Program-made: the position numbers and the translations under genes
Origin: Hypericum androsaemum
Taxonomy: Eukaryota > Streptophyta > Magnoliopsida > Malpighiales > Hypericaceae
NCBI GenBank assembly: GCA_963995505.1
Contig: OZ023190.1
Coordinates: 15,990,092-16,054,091 of the forward strand
Direction of reading: 5' to 3'
Length of the DNA stretch: 64,000 nt
Shown here: piece after piece, positions 45,533-57,872 of the stretch
Numbering within the stretch: the first letter of the stretch is position 1
How the letters are laid out: each line of letters opens with the position of its first letter
Notes under the pieces: model-generated
Told to the model about the DNA's origin: nothing
Database searches by the model: none
What the model saw: the letters and a program-made list of their open reading frames with translations, nothing else

Positions 45533-46398
45533 AGGACAACAGTAAAAATTGGAAAAGCGCAATCCGAATGACCAAAAGTTAAACTTAAAAAGCAGAGAAC
45601 GTCGCTTTCAGAGGCCCGAGGCTCCATATCAGTGGGCTCTCTCTCTCTCTTCCCCCAGCTTTGGTGGTATTTACTATTTAGTAAATTATTGAACGGGCCC
45701 ACACAGGCCAAGATCTGGACACGTACGCTACACTCGACGGTTCTAAGCCCTCTGGAATCTTCGAGGTCACTTGTGGGTCCACTTTTCCAATAAAATAAAT
45801 AAAGTCCCAATCATAATACGTGGACATAATACAAGGCCCGGGCCCCACCCTTACAAGTGGACATTGTGGTGGGGAATTCATAGTTTGGGGAATCAATTAA
45901 AATTGTTCAATCAACTAATTATAAGGAAACAATAATTATTCAATGTCCCCTTTGTTTTCTTATTGGCCCAAATCAATATCATTGTGTTGTGTTGTGTTGT
46001 GCAATACCTTTAAAATTTTTTTTTCTGATTTAATCAATTAATTTTGAGCTGAAATTACCAAAAATACACATTATTAAATACCAATTTAGATAAATTGATT
46101 GTAAGTGTTCAGATACTATATGATTGAAAATATATATTTTGCAAGGAAAAACCAAACAAAACCATGGGCTATGTCAATTTCCAAGTCCAACCACTTAATG
46201 GTATAATATAGAGAGAGAAAAAGAAAGATCTCCTTTCTCTCTCTTATAATGTTTTATAAACAACGTGTGATCTGACATGAGGTGTAATAATTGAGACACT
46301 CACTTTTGTAAAGCTCAACTTGGAACTTGCTCCCTCTCCTCTCCTCCCCTCCTACCTCAAATTCTTTCTCGGATTCGGATACGAGGTGATTTCGAACC
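45533..46398 (+). promoter_or_regulatory. Promoter region of the FLZ gene
   Basis: Spacer between the Pack-MULE and the FLZ start, containing CT-rich stretches (for example near 46220-46245 and 46330-46350) usual in plant leaders. No defined TATA box or other gene is assigned. Confidence 0.35.
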
Positions 46399-47118
46399 AT
46401 GTCGAAAAAGAGGCCGAGTCCGATGATCGGCCTGTTGTCGGAGCTATTAATCTCCGGCAACTGCACCGGGTTATCAACCGAATTCACCCCCACTAGCCCG
46501 AGCCCGAGAAGCCCAGGTCCAAAGAACTACGACCTCGGCGGGGGAGTCGGGCTAGGTATATTAGCCGCCCTCGAGAAGCCCTCCGGGCGGAGCGTGGCCC
46601 GGTCCCATCCGATCCCGGTTGGCCCTTGCAAGAACTCGGAGAGAAACGAGGTGGATGAGGAGACCATTACGTACGTGACAAGTCACCGACCAGACAACAA
46701 GTCCTTCACTAGGGTTTACTACGACGCCGGAGAGTACGGACAAGTATCAGTATCTCCCAAGTCCTTGGAAGTCGCCGTACACGCGTACCCCACTTCGGGT
46801 TTCCTCAACTCGTGTGACCTCTGTAAGAAGCAACTCCACGGCAAGGACATATACATGTATAGGTATGTACAGTTATGCGAACTTTCGGCTGGATTAGTCG
46901 GTTTAGCAAGTATCTAACTCGGTTATTAAACGTTGTTTGTGGTTGGATGTTGCAGGGGGGAGAAGGCGTTTTGTTCTGCGGAGTGTAGGTCAAGGCAGAT
47001 AATGGTGGATGAGAAGAGGGAAAAGTGCAGATCGGAGGTGGTTCCCAGATCCGCGGATGTCTCGAGCTCGCCTTATACCGCTAGCCCCATTTTCTCTGCT
47101 GGGATCGTCGCGATTTAG
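46399..47118 (+). CDS. FLZ-type zinc finger protein (DUF581)
   Basis: Plant-specific adaptor that, in its family, binds SnRK1 kinase subunits through the FLZ domain. Two exons, 46399-46862 and 46956-47118, joined in frame by a GT-AG intron inside the domain, as is common in this family; 208 aa. The FLZ domain begins near residue 135: FLNSCDLCKKQLHGKDIYMY, then RGEKAFCSAECRSRQI. The four Cys are in C-x2-C-x18-C-x3-C spacing, so the treble-clef-like zinc site is intact. The N-terminal part carries Ser/Pro-rich sequence and an ILAALEKPSG block, also seen in FLZ proteins. Which numbered FLZ it matches is not determined. Confidence 0.93.
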
Positions 47119-48312
47119 TGGCCGGAGAAGAAGACCGGAGATTTGTTTGGTTCTTGGCTGATGTTCATTTTCGCCAAGCGGTATACAAATATCATCGGCG
47201 GTATCTAACCATGGTGACTTCAAATAACGCATCAATGCCTCATCGGAGTCAAAGCAATGGGAAAGGAACAATTTTGTGTCGCTTTAAGAACAGTACATAT
47301 ATGAATTATGATGATTATTACGAAATGGAGTATATTCCGAAGGACCGATCTGCACTCTTCCTTCCAAAGTTTTAACGCTGTTGTGTTCAGCTTTCACCCA
47401 GTTTCGGGTTATTGTTCATAAAACGTTAGCGTACCTACAACTGCGTGGACTAGTTCAAGCGGAATTGATCAGCGTACTACGATACGTACTAACAATATCT
47501 TTTCGAATTTTTCGACTAAATATAAGCATTCTAAGCTTTGTTCCTTTTGGCATGGATCCCTAGTAAGCATGATCACATGATACATTTCAATGCTATAAAT
47601 CTCCAAATCTGAAGGTTCAAGGGTTACCCAGAGACCAGACCGTCCAATTTTCTAGTGGTCCCACTTGATTTTGGTGCAGTGCAATTCGGCTTCCGAGTTC
47701 CAACACAGAGACCTCTGGATCCAGGTTTTACCTCGGAAGAAATTATTGAATATGCTTCTCCGGACCATCAGCTAGATTTGTAAGTTGATGGTCCAGCCTT
47801 TTGTCCCCAATTGGAAGTCGAGGAGACAATCCCGGCTCATAATCACTACTTTAATTGGAAGAAACAACTGAAATTAGCAAGTTAGCTAGGAGACAATCGT
47901 ATTCTCGGTGTCCGCACTTGCACTTGAGCCACTTTTGACTTGCTATCAACAGGACCACTAATCTAACACCCCTAAAAAGAACAAAACAGGACCACTAACG
48001 ATTGATCTGGTAAGATGATTGTTCCCCGTTCATGTTATAGGTTGATTAGCTCGAATATAGATTAATTAACATTGTGCGTTGTCGTCTGAATACCGACGGA
48101 TTTAGATGATATTGAACTCTGGTAACCATACTGTGGATATATTATCAACATCCTTTTTGAGGCTCACACATCATTCATATAATCCAATACATTACATGAT
48201 ACAAGCAGGGAATAAGAAACAAGTACAGTTATCGATTGGATCATTCATTATTCTACAGTCTTGAGCATTTATTTCTCCCCGTCAAGTCTCCATGGGAGTT
48301 TCAGTGACATGC
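47119..48312. other. Convergent 3' regions of the FLZ and UBP1 genes
   Basis: Stretch between the FLZ stop and the UBP1 stop, the two genes pointing at each other. No further gene or repeat is recognised. Confidence 0.5.
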
Positions 48313-51300
48313 TTATTGGTAGTACATGAGCTGCTGAGTCGTTGCAACATTCTGGAACCCTCCGTCGTATATCGCCTGACTAGATCCAACAGCCCCCATG
48401 CCCATGGCTGCTTGCTTCAGAGCATGCTGCCCATGGGGATGCATAAGGGCTTGGGCACCAATCATTTTGTTCAACGCCATCTGGCGTTCATAGGCTGCTG
48501 CCATGTCAATGGCTGACAGACCGGGCATATGAGTTGGCACAGCTGGTGGGGGAAGCGGGTTCGAGCTCGTTCCAGGCGGAGTAGGTTTGCTTCCCCATGA
48601 GCACTGCAAAACCAAATTGAGGATTCAGTAAACCCAAGATTAAGGGAATAAACATATTGCTATGGGAGCACAAACAGCTTACACAAGCAAGCATTGACAA
48701 AAGAGTAAATGGAGTAGTTCAACACATCCAATACGTGCAGACTCGTAAACGTTGCTCAGAAAACAATAATTTTCTAGCCTACGTGCCATGTCACCAAACC
48801 ATAAGACAATTGAAACTCATACCGCCCACGACACAAATGGTATGGATAAAAAAGTATATCATATCAAATACCTTAAGGTAAAAAAAACATGTTTAATAAC
48901 TGCTGTCGAACAGAAAGAAAGAGCAGACTAAGCCACAAATGTGATGGCATACAGTTAAATGAAAAGGTCTGATTAGTTTCAAGAAAACAGAAAAATAATC
49001 CATGGCGAAGAAAAGTAAAAGAGGAAAATTCCACAACTCAAACCTTGAGTGGCTTGCCATACAGCATTCGAGCATTCCCCATCTGAATTGCCAATGCTGC
49101 TTCAGCATGAGTACTGTATCTGATAAAACCAAAACCTTTATCCCGCTGAATCCTTACATCTTCAATTGTACCAGCTCCAATGGTATGAAAATGCCGATGT
49201 AGGTCAACAGAAGTAACCTGCAAATCATTGATTAATGGAGAGAAAAGGATACAAGAGAAACAAAACCAACTCCGGATTCCCACCCCAAAATATCCTCCCG
49301 GTCAGGATACCACATCACAAGTAATTACAGATTAATTCATAATATAAAAAAACCAGAGCTTGTTACGACAGCCAGAGTAAAAATGTACATGTATAACAGC
49401 CCATCGTTTTTTTATTCCTCAATTTCTTTGACCAAAAATAAAAATTTGTCAACTTCACAAATATGTGGATCAATCATTCTTATCTTTCTGTGACATAAAA
49501 AACTATCAATAGAACACAAATAACTGATCTCTATTAATCAAGCCCAAAAAGAAAACTTCTATTTCAGGTAAAGTAACCCCATATGAGACTAATCTCTATT
49601 GAGACAGGCATGTATACCAAGGGGCACATGCAGAGCCACATAGAACTTCTTACCTCCGGAGCAAGATTGCCCACGTAAACAGTGGTGTATTGAGGGTTGT
49701 TCTCTGGAGCATCATCGGAGATCCTTTCTTGACCTTCTTCTGCAAGTGACAAAAAAAATCTAAATTATATAATGGAAAGAGACTAGTCGGAAGCATGCCC
49801 TTAACAATATATGACATATATGCTTCCATAAAGAAACAATTTCAGCACAAAATGACAAAAAAGTGTTGATATAGTAAAGAATGGATAGTCTTCAATGCCA
49901 GATTAGTAATTCTACAACATTGAACAATTGTTTATTTGGTATCACTGAGAAAGCAAGCTTTTTCTAAAGGATTGTAATGATTAAGAAGAGTGTTTTCTAT
50001 ATGCATTGACTAGACAAGTATCATCCAATAAGCAACTCTAAAGGGGTGACGCAAAACGGTATGATATGTTTGCACCAAATACACCTTTGGGAACAAGCCA
50101 ACATAGTCGCAATTCAATACAGAAAACTTCAAGCTATCTGGTTACCTGATGTTCCGGCTGTTATTTCCATAACACTTTTGGCATCAGAACTCTGCTTGTC
50201 ATCATTAGCATTAGCACTAGCACCTTTGGTGGCCCAGTTACATCGTATCTGTCTACTTCCAAGCCACTTCCCTATTGCATCAAGCCAAGAGAATCCAATG
50301 CCAACTTAAGCACTCAGTTCACCCACCACCAAATCAAGTGCACAAAACACTATCTAAAGCATAAACCAATCCAGCAACATCAGAATTAAGAGGGGAAAAG
50401 GCACAAAATGGTGTTCCGGGCATGCACTTAAAGAATTTGAAACCATCTGTATGGTGCTCAAAGCATAAAGAAAAACAACCAGAAGTGCTTAAAGCTCTGT
50501 ACCATTCAAGTCATTTATTGCAGTCTGTGCTTCCTGAAAATTTGTAGAGACATGACGGTTATAATGTGAAAAACCATCTTGCAAGGAAAATGTTAAAAAA
50601 CCAAGATTAACAAAACGATACCTGCTGATTTCTGAACGAAACAAAGCCAAAACCCCTTGAACGCCCAGTTTTCTGGTCCCACATAACCCTAGCATCTCTG
50701 CAACCATCAATTATTTAATCAGACGACTTCATCTGACTACATACTCCAAAGTTGGTATGAAAACAGAGACTAGAGAGAGTTAATTGAAGAAACTCACGAA
50801 CAACTAAGGTAGGCAGAGAAGCAAGCAAACAATGTAGCATCTGTAACCTCGGGGCTAAGATCGCCAACAAATATATTATAATGTGCTGTAAGACAAAATG
50901 ACACACTGAATAAATCATATAAAAGAAAAGGCCAACATTGCACAGGACTGATATCATAACATCTCTTAGACAGATGTCCAAAGTACAAACCTGATGTATC
51001 TTCTCTTTGACTACTGGCATAAGCCCAGTTGACTTTAATAGGTTGGCCGAACCTGCAGGTAGTTGATTAAGGAACTGGGAGAAGAAAAGTGAACCAGACT
51101 TTCTGAAGATTTATACTTACAGATGCCTTCCATTTAGGGTCACAATGGCAAGCGCAGCTGATCTGCGATCAAAATAATCCACAAAGCCGTAGGACGACTG
51201 CATAATCAAAGACGGGGTATGTGTCAGCTGAATGATACATAATGTCATATATATGACTGAAAGAGGCCATCCACAAAAGACCCGACTTAATGTCAAAGGA

Positions 51301-52183
51301 AGACACCCAGCATAATCTGATTGAGAAGCAGACATCAAAAACATGGTTTCGGTGAAACCTAACCTTTTCTTTTCTAATAAGCTTGCAGCCTTCGATAGGG
51401 CCAGTACTTACAAAAACCTCTTGAAGGAGGGGTTCTGTTACTTGTGAATGGATGTTCCCCACGTAACTGCAGTTCCGTGAAGTAGAAACAAAGAACTTCA
51501 TCAGCGAATAGAAGGTTAAAACCATGTCACAACAACATTTATAAGCCCACAAAAATGAACTACACAAATAAGTCATAATACCACTAGTACCGAGGCAACA
51601 AAACTCGGAGAAAACAAAAGAAAAATCCTTTAAACCAAAATCAAATCAGTTCACCAACTTCAGCACTCAACTAACAAATAAATACACACAACTATAAGAA
51701 ATAAGTAAAATAAAAGGAAAAATTAGCTACAACACTCACACACTGCGGCACGAACTTGAATCAAAGCCAGGAGGCAGATTTCCACTCAAGATAGGCTCTA
51801 TCTGCAAGATAAAACGAAAAAATCCAAGGGAAAAAAAATGAAAAGGGGTGTGGTGTCCTATAAACTCAAAATCAAAAGAACCTAGCTTTCGAACCGCACT
51901 ATAAAGAATTGCCAAAGCCACAACTCTATACTAAAACATCGAATTCGAGCAATTCGAAGTTACCGACTTCACACTAACACCCGAAAACGAATATACCATT
52001 CATTAGGGACCAGAATTCACCTACCAGATTAAGCTAAAGAAGTTAAAAATCCTTCATAAGAAAGTCAAAAAAAAAAAGGAAAAGAAGAAAAGGAACCTGA
52101 GGAGCGGGCAAGAGAGCCGGGTGGTGGTGGTGGTATTGCATCATCGCCGCTTGCTGCTTCAGCCTCTGGTGGTGCTGCATCAT
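48313..52183 (-). CDS. UBP1: Oligouridylate-binding protein UBP1 type, three RRMs
   Basis: TIA-1-like RNA-binding protein; family members bind U-rich pre-mRNA and mRNA, affect splicing and stability, and enter stress granules. Exons on minus: 52183-52097, 51801-51740, 51466-51364, 51197-51121, 51052-50991, 50885-50798, 50697-50622, 50533-50503, 50271-50146, 49739-49654, 49217-49044, 48603-48313. All are GT-AG and in frame, giving 420 aa, the usual length. RRM1 is at about 51-123 ([21 protein letters not shown]1 SYGFVDYF), RRM2 at about 132-210 ([25 protein letters not shown]), RRM3 at about 256-326 ([18 protein letters not shown]). Gln/His-rich N-terminus and Gly/Gln/Met-rich tail ending in TQQLMYYQ are typical. 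A single 31-nt exon (50503-50533) could be a skipping site. The A, B or C paralog is not decided. Confidence 0.96.
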
Positions 52184-52939
52184 CCTCGCTTCGAGTTGGA
52201 TAACGGATTGGGAATCTCCGGGAAATTAGGGTTTCCAAGAAAAAAAAGGGGGGGAAATTAAGAAATTTCAAAGGAGTAGAAAAAAAAAGGTAGTTTACTT
52301 TAAAGGGGAGAAGTATTAGAAAATAAAATAAAGAGGAGAAGAGGGAAATAAAAAAAAGAAAGAAAAAAAAACCCTCGAAGGGGAGGGGGGGATTGGGAGG
52401 GAAGCTTAAGTGAGGAGGAGAGAGAAAGACCGGGTTGAGAGGGAAAAGGGCAAGAGAGTGAGACTGTAAGAGAGCTGAGAATGTTAGGGTGCGGTCGGGA
52501 ACACCGATGTTTTTTGGTGGTCTGTCCAATCCGGTCCTTTTGGGATTTGGATCACAGTTTCCTAGGCCCGGATTTGGTTTGGTCCGCGTTCTTTTCGTGC
52601 TCTTGTCTTTATTTTGATTTTTTGCGACAATGCGAATCTTATTATTTTTTGTTTCGGCTGTTTGGTTGTTTATCTATTTTGGATTGTTGCATCCAATTAT
52701 ATGTATCAATAATTTCAGCCAAAAAATAAAATTCAGAGAACTGTACATCCTTCTGTGACCAATTAAGCTGAACAATTGTTTTATATTTCGAAAAATTGAC
52801 ATCCTCTATAGTTTCTTAGTCGCATTGGAGCTCGTTTTATTTAAATTAAAATAAATTTCATCAGTTAAATTACATATTTTTTTTGTAGAATTAGAGGGGC
52901 AAAAACCATATATATTAATAAAACGGCCAATTATATTCT
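52184..52939 (-). promoter_or_regulatory. 5' leader and promoter region of UBP1
   Basis: The part next to the UBP1 start (52184-52480) is rich in long A/G runs on plus (CT-rich in the mRNA sense), typical of a plant 5' UTR. No intron or TATA box is assigned. The remainder to the LINE border shows no gene. Confidence 0.4.
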
Positions 52940-52941
52940 AT

Positions 52942-55900
52942 TTAGTGCAAGGTTTTTTTTCGGCCTCTTGTAAGGTTGCGACCGCCGGTCTCATCAAAAC
53001 CCCGCCACGGAAAAACTCGGTAGGAGAAACCCGTGGTGGGGAAAGAGTACCTCGAGAGGGAAGCCCCCCTTGACGTTTGGTTTATCGCAAAATTTAGCCT
53101 TGCACCGTTACTAACTACGGGTTCTACTACATGTCGGGGGAGAGCAACATCCCCAATGTCCAACAACATCTGATTCCTAACCTTACCGGTGGGGACCTCC
53201 AGAAGATGATGTCCAAGCTCCTTATCAAAACCTAAATTTGCCAAGATATCTGCACACTGATTCGCTTCCCTGTAAATGTGGACGACTCGAACCATCCAAT
53301 CCCGTTGGAGTTCCTCGCGAATACACGCAAGAAGGGGAATTGGGCTGGCCCGAGATGGTGGAGGGTTGTTGATGTATCCCTTGACAAGTTTGGAGTCGAC
53401 CTCTAGAATTACCTTTCGAAAACCAAGCGACCAAGCAAGCTGAAGACCTTTGAGTGCGCCCCAGAGCTCGGCACTAACACTAGTGCATCTGCCTAAGTTG
53501 GAAGTAAAACAACCACACCAAAATCCATTTTGACCACAGAGAATACCCCCTGCGGTTGCACGTCCCGAGGAATCTCTCATCGCCCTGTCCGTATTCAGCT
53601 TCACCCAATCATATTTAGGTCTCTCCCATCCGATTAAGGCCTCTTGTCGCATCTGGCGAGGCTGGATTAGCTAGATTGCAGCCTGGGTTTGTTGGATCTT
53701 ATTGAACCTGGCATATATTACAACCATTGCATTAGTGGGACGGGATTCACCCTCACCCCATACACAAAAATTCTTCCATCTCCAGCCATTATTCAAGACA
53801 ACAATAAACAATGATAACCAACGATCAGTAGCACGGAGATTAGAATCAATCCATATCCCGCAAGCCAAATAACTCGTTTGAGACATTGTGGGCCCTTTCA
53901 ACTCCATAGATGATTCCAGCACTGTGGACGACTCGAACCATCCAATCCCGTTGGAGTTCCTCGCGAATACACGCAAGAAGGGGAATTGGGCTGGCCCAAG
54001 ATGGTGGAGGGTTGTTGATGTATCCCTTGACAAGTTTGGAGTCGACCTCTAGAATTACCTTTCGAAAACCAAGCGACCAAGCAAGCTGAAGACCTTTGAG
54101 TGCGCCCCAGAGCTCGGCACTAACACTAGTGCATCTGCCTAAGTTGGAAGTAAAACAACCACACCAAAATCCATTTTGACCACGGAGAATACCCCCTGCG
54201 GTTGCACGTCCCGAGGAATCTCTCATCGCCCTGTCCGTATTCAGCTTCACCCAATCATCTTTAGGTCTCTCCCATCCGATTAAGGCCTCTTGTCGCATCT
54301 GGCGAGGCTGGATTAGCTAGATTGCAGCCTGGGTTTGTTGGATCTCATTGAACCTGGCATATATTACAACCATTGCATTAGTGGGACGGGATTCACCCTC
54401 ACCCCATACACAAAAATTCTTCCATCTCCAGCCATTATTCAAGACAACAATAAACAATGATAACCAACGATCAGTAGCACGGAGATTAGAATCAATCCAT
54501 GTCCCGCAAGCCAAATAACTCGTTTGAGACAGTGTGGGCCCTTTCAACTCCATAGATGATTCCAGCACTGTGTAGCTATATTCGAGGTTCCATCCTGCAA
54601 AAGCGCATATGCAGATTTTATAGTGAAGAGCCCATCATGAGTTCTAGCCCAAATCGCTTTATCTGGGCCACCATTTTCTCTAGGAGTCATCATCCCTGCA
54701 ATATGTTCAAGAGCCTCAGGCTGTAAGTAGGATGCAAAGATTGGCCAATTCCAGCCCCCAATAGAATCCACAGCATCTGCCACTTTCATCTTCATCAGAT
54801 GGATTGGAATCGGCAACATACAATAGTCCTCCGGGCTGCCAATGGAATCAACCCAATTGTCTTTCCAAAAGTTTGTTGATGAGCCATTACCAATAGCCCA
54901 TTTCAGGCCACTCAGCATGGTAGGCCAGATAGAGACTATGGCGTTCCAAAGAGGAGAGTTGGTAGGTTTACTGGTAACTAACGGTACACCCTCTTCGTAC
55001 TTAACATACTTTCCCTAGAGGACTTGCGACCATAATGAAGAGCGATCAATCAATAAATTCTAGGCGAGTTTCATAATGAAGGCGAGGTTTTGGTCTGAGA
55101 GTTTCTTAAGACCCAGACCACCCTCCTCTAAAGGCTTGCACACATTCTTCCACGCAACTAAATATGGCTTCCTTTGGGATGTAGTAGAACCCCAAAGAAA
55201 ACCCCTCTGAGCTCTCTCCACATCTTCACAAACCCTAATCGGGAGCTTGGCAGTTTGCATGGCATACGAGGGAAGAGCGGCCAGAACTGATTGAGATAGG
55301 GTAGCACGACCAGCAAAAGACAACTTCTCAGCGCACCATCCTTGAAGCCTGGATTGCACTCTTTCCGTGATAAATGAGTAGGTGTTCGTGGTGACACGAT
55401 CATGTAAGAGCGGCATGCCCAAATATTTTTCCAAGTTAGACGTAAGAGCCACCCCAAATGTTCGAGCAAGGTCCTATGCCAGCATTTGGAAAACATTCTT
55501 AGACACATATAACCTCGTCTTTGGCTTACTAACCAGCTGACCTGAAGCTGCACAAAATTCATCAAGGACTTTAGCGATAGTAGAAGCCTGCGTGTGGGAG
55601 GCCTCAGCAAAAAGCATGAGGTCATCCGCAAAGAAAATGTGCGAAATACTTTGTCCTTGTTGAGCAATCTTAAACGGCTTCCATATACCCTTATCCACCT
55701 TAGCTTGTATCATATGTCCCAATTGCTCGAGACACAAGATGAACAAGTATGGCAATAATAGGTCTCCTTGGCGTATCCCTCTTGTTGGTTGGAACTTTTG
55801 AGTCGCCTCTCTATTCCAGACCACCTGTATAGAGACCGTAGAAACACAATTAAGTATCAAATCAATAAGTGAACGGGGGAGGCTTAGGAGTTCAAGAGTC

Positions 55901-57660
55901 TTCCTGATAAAATGCCATCGTATACGATCATAGGCTTTTGCTAAATCGACTTTGATAGCCACGCCACCCTTTCCAGTCTGACGCTTCTTCATGGTGTGTA
56001 TAACCTCCTGAGCCACGATAATATTGCTTGCGATATTGCGCCCCGGGACAAAGCTGTTCTGATTTTGTGAAACTCATTTCGGCATGTAGGGTTGGAGTTG
56101 CTGAGCGAGGAGCTCAGTGATCATCTTTAGAGATGTGTTACAGAGGCTGATGGGTCTAAAGTGTGAAGGCCCGTGTGGATTAGCCTCCTTAGGTATGAGC
56201 ACAATTGCCGTGTCATTCGCGTCCGCTGGTGACCAAATTCTGGCAAACGTACTGCGCAGAAAGGCCACCAGGGTAGGCTTGACTGTCTCCCAATTCCTTT
56301 GGAAGAAAATGAGATGAAAACCATCTGGTCCAGGCGCCTTCAGAGGGCCCATCGAAAATAAGATTTTCCTCACTTTGCTCTCCAGGGGACACGCAGTCAA
56401 CTATCTCTGCTCCTCCTTCGCTAACTGGTAGAACCGATTTGGGATAGCAATCAATCGACTACCTCCATCCTCTTCCGAATACAGATCAACAAAATACTGG
56501 ATGAGGATTTGCTTGACCTCCTCCGGATCTGACACCCAATCCCCATTGTCATTTTTCAAGGCCTCAATTCGGTTCTGTTTCCTCTGAACTAGGGTAGAGG
56601 CATGGAAGTATTTGGTATTTTTGTCGCCATTGGCTAAAAAGTCTCTCCTCGACTTTTGGAGCCATAAGACTTCTTCCTGTTCGAGAGATCCAACTCTAGT
56701 TTTAGAGAATGCTCCAATCTTCGTAAGAATGGATTCGGACCCCGTTCAAGAGCCCTTTAGATACATCTGATCCTCCGACTCAGCTGATCCTTGCGTCTCA
56801 GAATGTTTACAAAAATATGGCAATTCCACACTTTGACATGCTTCACAAAGTCATCACGGGCGGCCGGAAGAGAAGCTGCTCCTTCCGACAACTTGTAACA
56901 AATTCTGGGAAACGCCATCTTCGAGCCAGGCAGCTTGGAATCTAAACATCCTCTTCTCAGGTTGCAGTCGAGGAGTCGTATTTAACAGTATAAGAATGGG
57001 ACAGTGATTTGACTTTATACGCGGCAGATGGATAACCTTTGCTTCAGGGAACTTGACTCTCCAATCAATATTCTCAAGTCCCCGGTCCAGCCTTTCATGT
57101 ATACCTCCACGCATCCATGTAAACTTTGAACCAATGAAGCCGAGGTCCACTAATGAGCATTCCTCAATCCATTCTTGAAATTTGCAAAGCTTGTACCCCC
57201 TTATCGGGGCCCGCCAACCTTTCCATCAAAGACCAGGTATGAGTTAAAATCCCCGGCTAGGAGCCAAGGATCCCGCAACCTTCAATCGAGACCACATCTC
57301 CTCTCGAATCTGGGCTCTAGGGTGACCATACACGGCTGTGAAAAACCACCGTCTGAAAGGATCATTGCCAACTTCCAAGTGACAAATTATTTATGGGTAG
57401 CAATAATCGTCATAGGCGTAGTAGCATTATTCCAGAGAATCCAGATCCCTCCAGAATGCCCCTGCATAGGAGCCTGAAACAAGTTAGAAAATTTCAATGA
57501 TTTGGCGAGACACTCGGCTCGCTTACCCGAGATCCAAATTTCAAGTAAAACAAGAATATCGGGTTTATGTTGACGAACATGCTCTTTAACAACCCTTTTA
57601 AATTTTGCGCTTGCCGCACCTTGGTAATTCTAGGTAATGATATTCATTAGAACAAAACAA
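52942..57660 (-). pseudogene. LINE ORF2 remnant: endonuclease, RT, zf-RVT, RNase H
   Basis: Recognisable blocks in order: endonuclease LLAGDFNS and LDRGLENIDWRV; RT with GPLKAPGPDGFHLIFFQ, IVLIPKEANPHGPSHFRPIS, KVDLAKAYDRIRWHFI and the catalytic FADD box (ISHIFFADDLMLFAE); thumb region KYLGMPLLHDRV; zf-RVT with FWKDNW and ARTHDGLFTIKSAYALL; and RVT_3 RNase H (VKLNTDRAMRDSSGRATAGG, SAELWGALKGL, EVDSKLV, REANQCAD). Stops separate nearly all blocks, so no full protein can be made. The piece from the end of zf-RVT through most of RNase H occurs twice because of a 646-bp tandem duplication. Confidence 0.85.
53277..54568. repeat. 646-bp tandem duplication in the LINE 3' part
   Basis: Copy A is 53277-53922 and copy B is 53923-54568, with a constant 646-bp offset and only about six to eight substitutions seen. 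The 4-bp TGTG occurs at 53277, 53923 and 54569, a microhomology that could have mediated the duplication. Copy A runs into the full RNase H end; copy B ends in a chimeric junction. Confidence 0.93.
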
Positions 57661-57872
57661 GAGATAGAACAACAAAGCTCTGCTGGAGGAGTAGATAAAT
57701 AGAAAAGAAAAGGACACTTCACTCTTCAGGACCCTGTCCTGGCTCTGACACAATCCCATTGGTAGCAACTTGGGCCATAACTACCTGCTCTGGCTCTGTC
57801 TCTGTCTCACACCACACGTTCATCGGGTCATTTTCTGAATTCCAGAAAATGGAATCTCCCCGATCTTTAGGA

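Noticed and set aside
53671..54568. Two separate RNase H genes side by side
   Set aside because: The second set is the copy of a 646-bp tandem duplication inside one LINE, not an independent gene.
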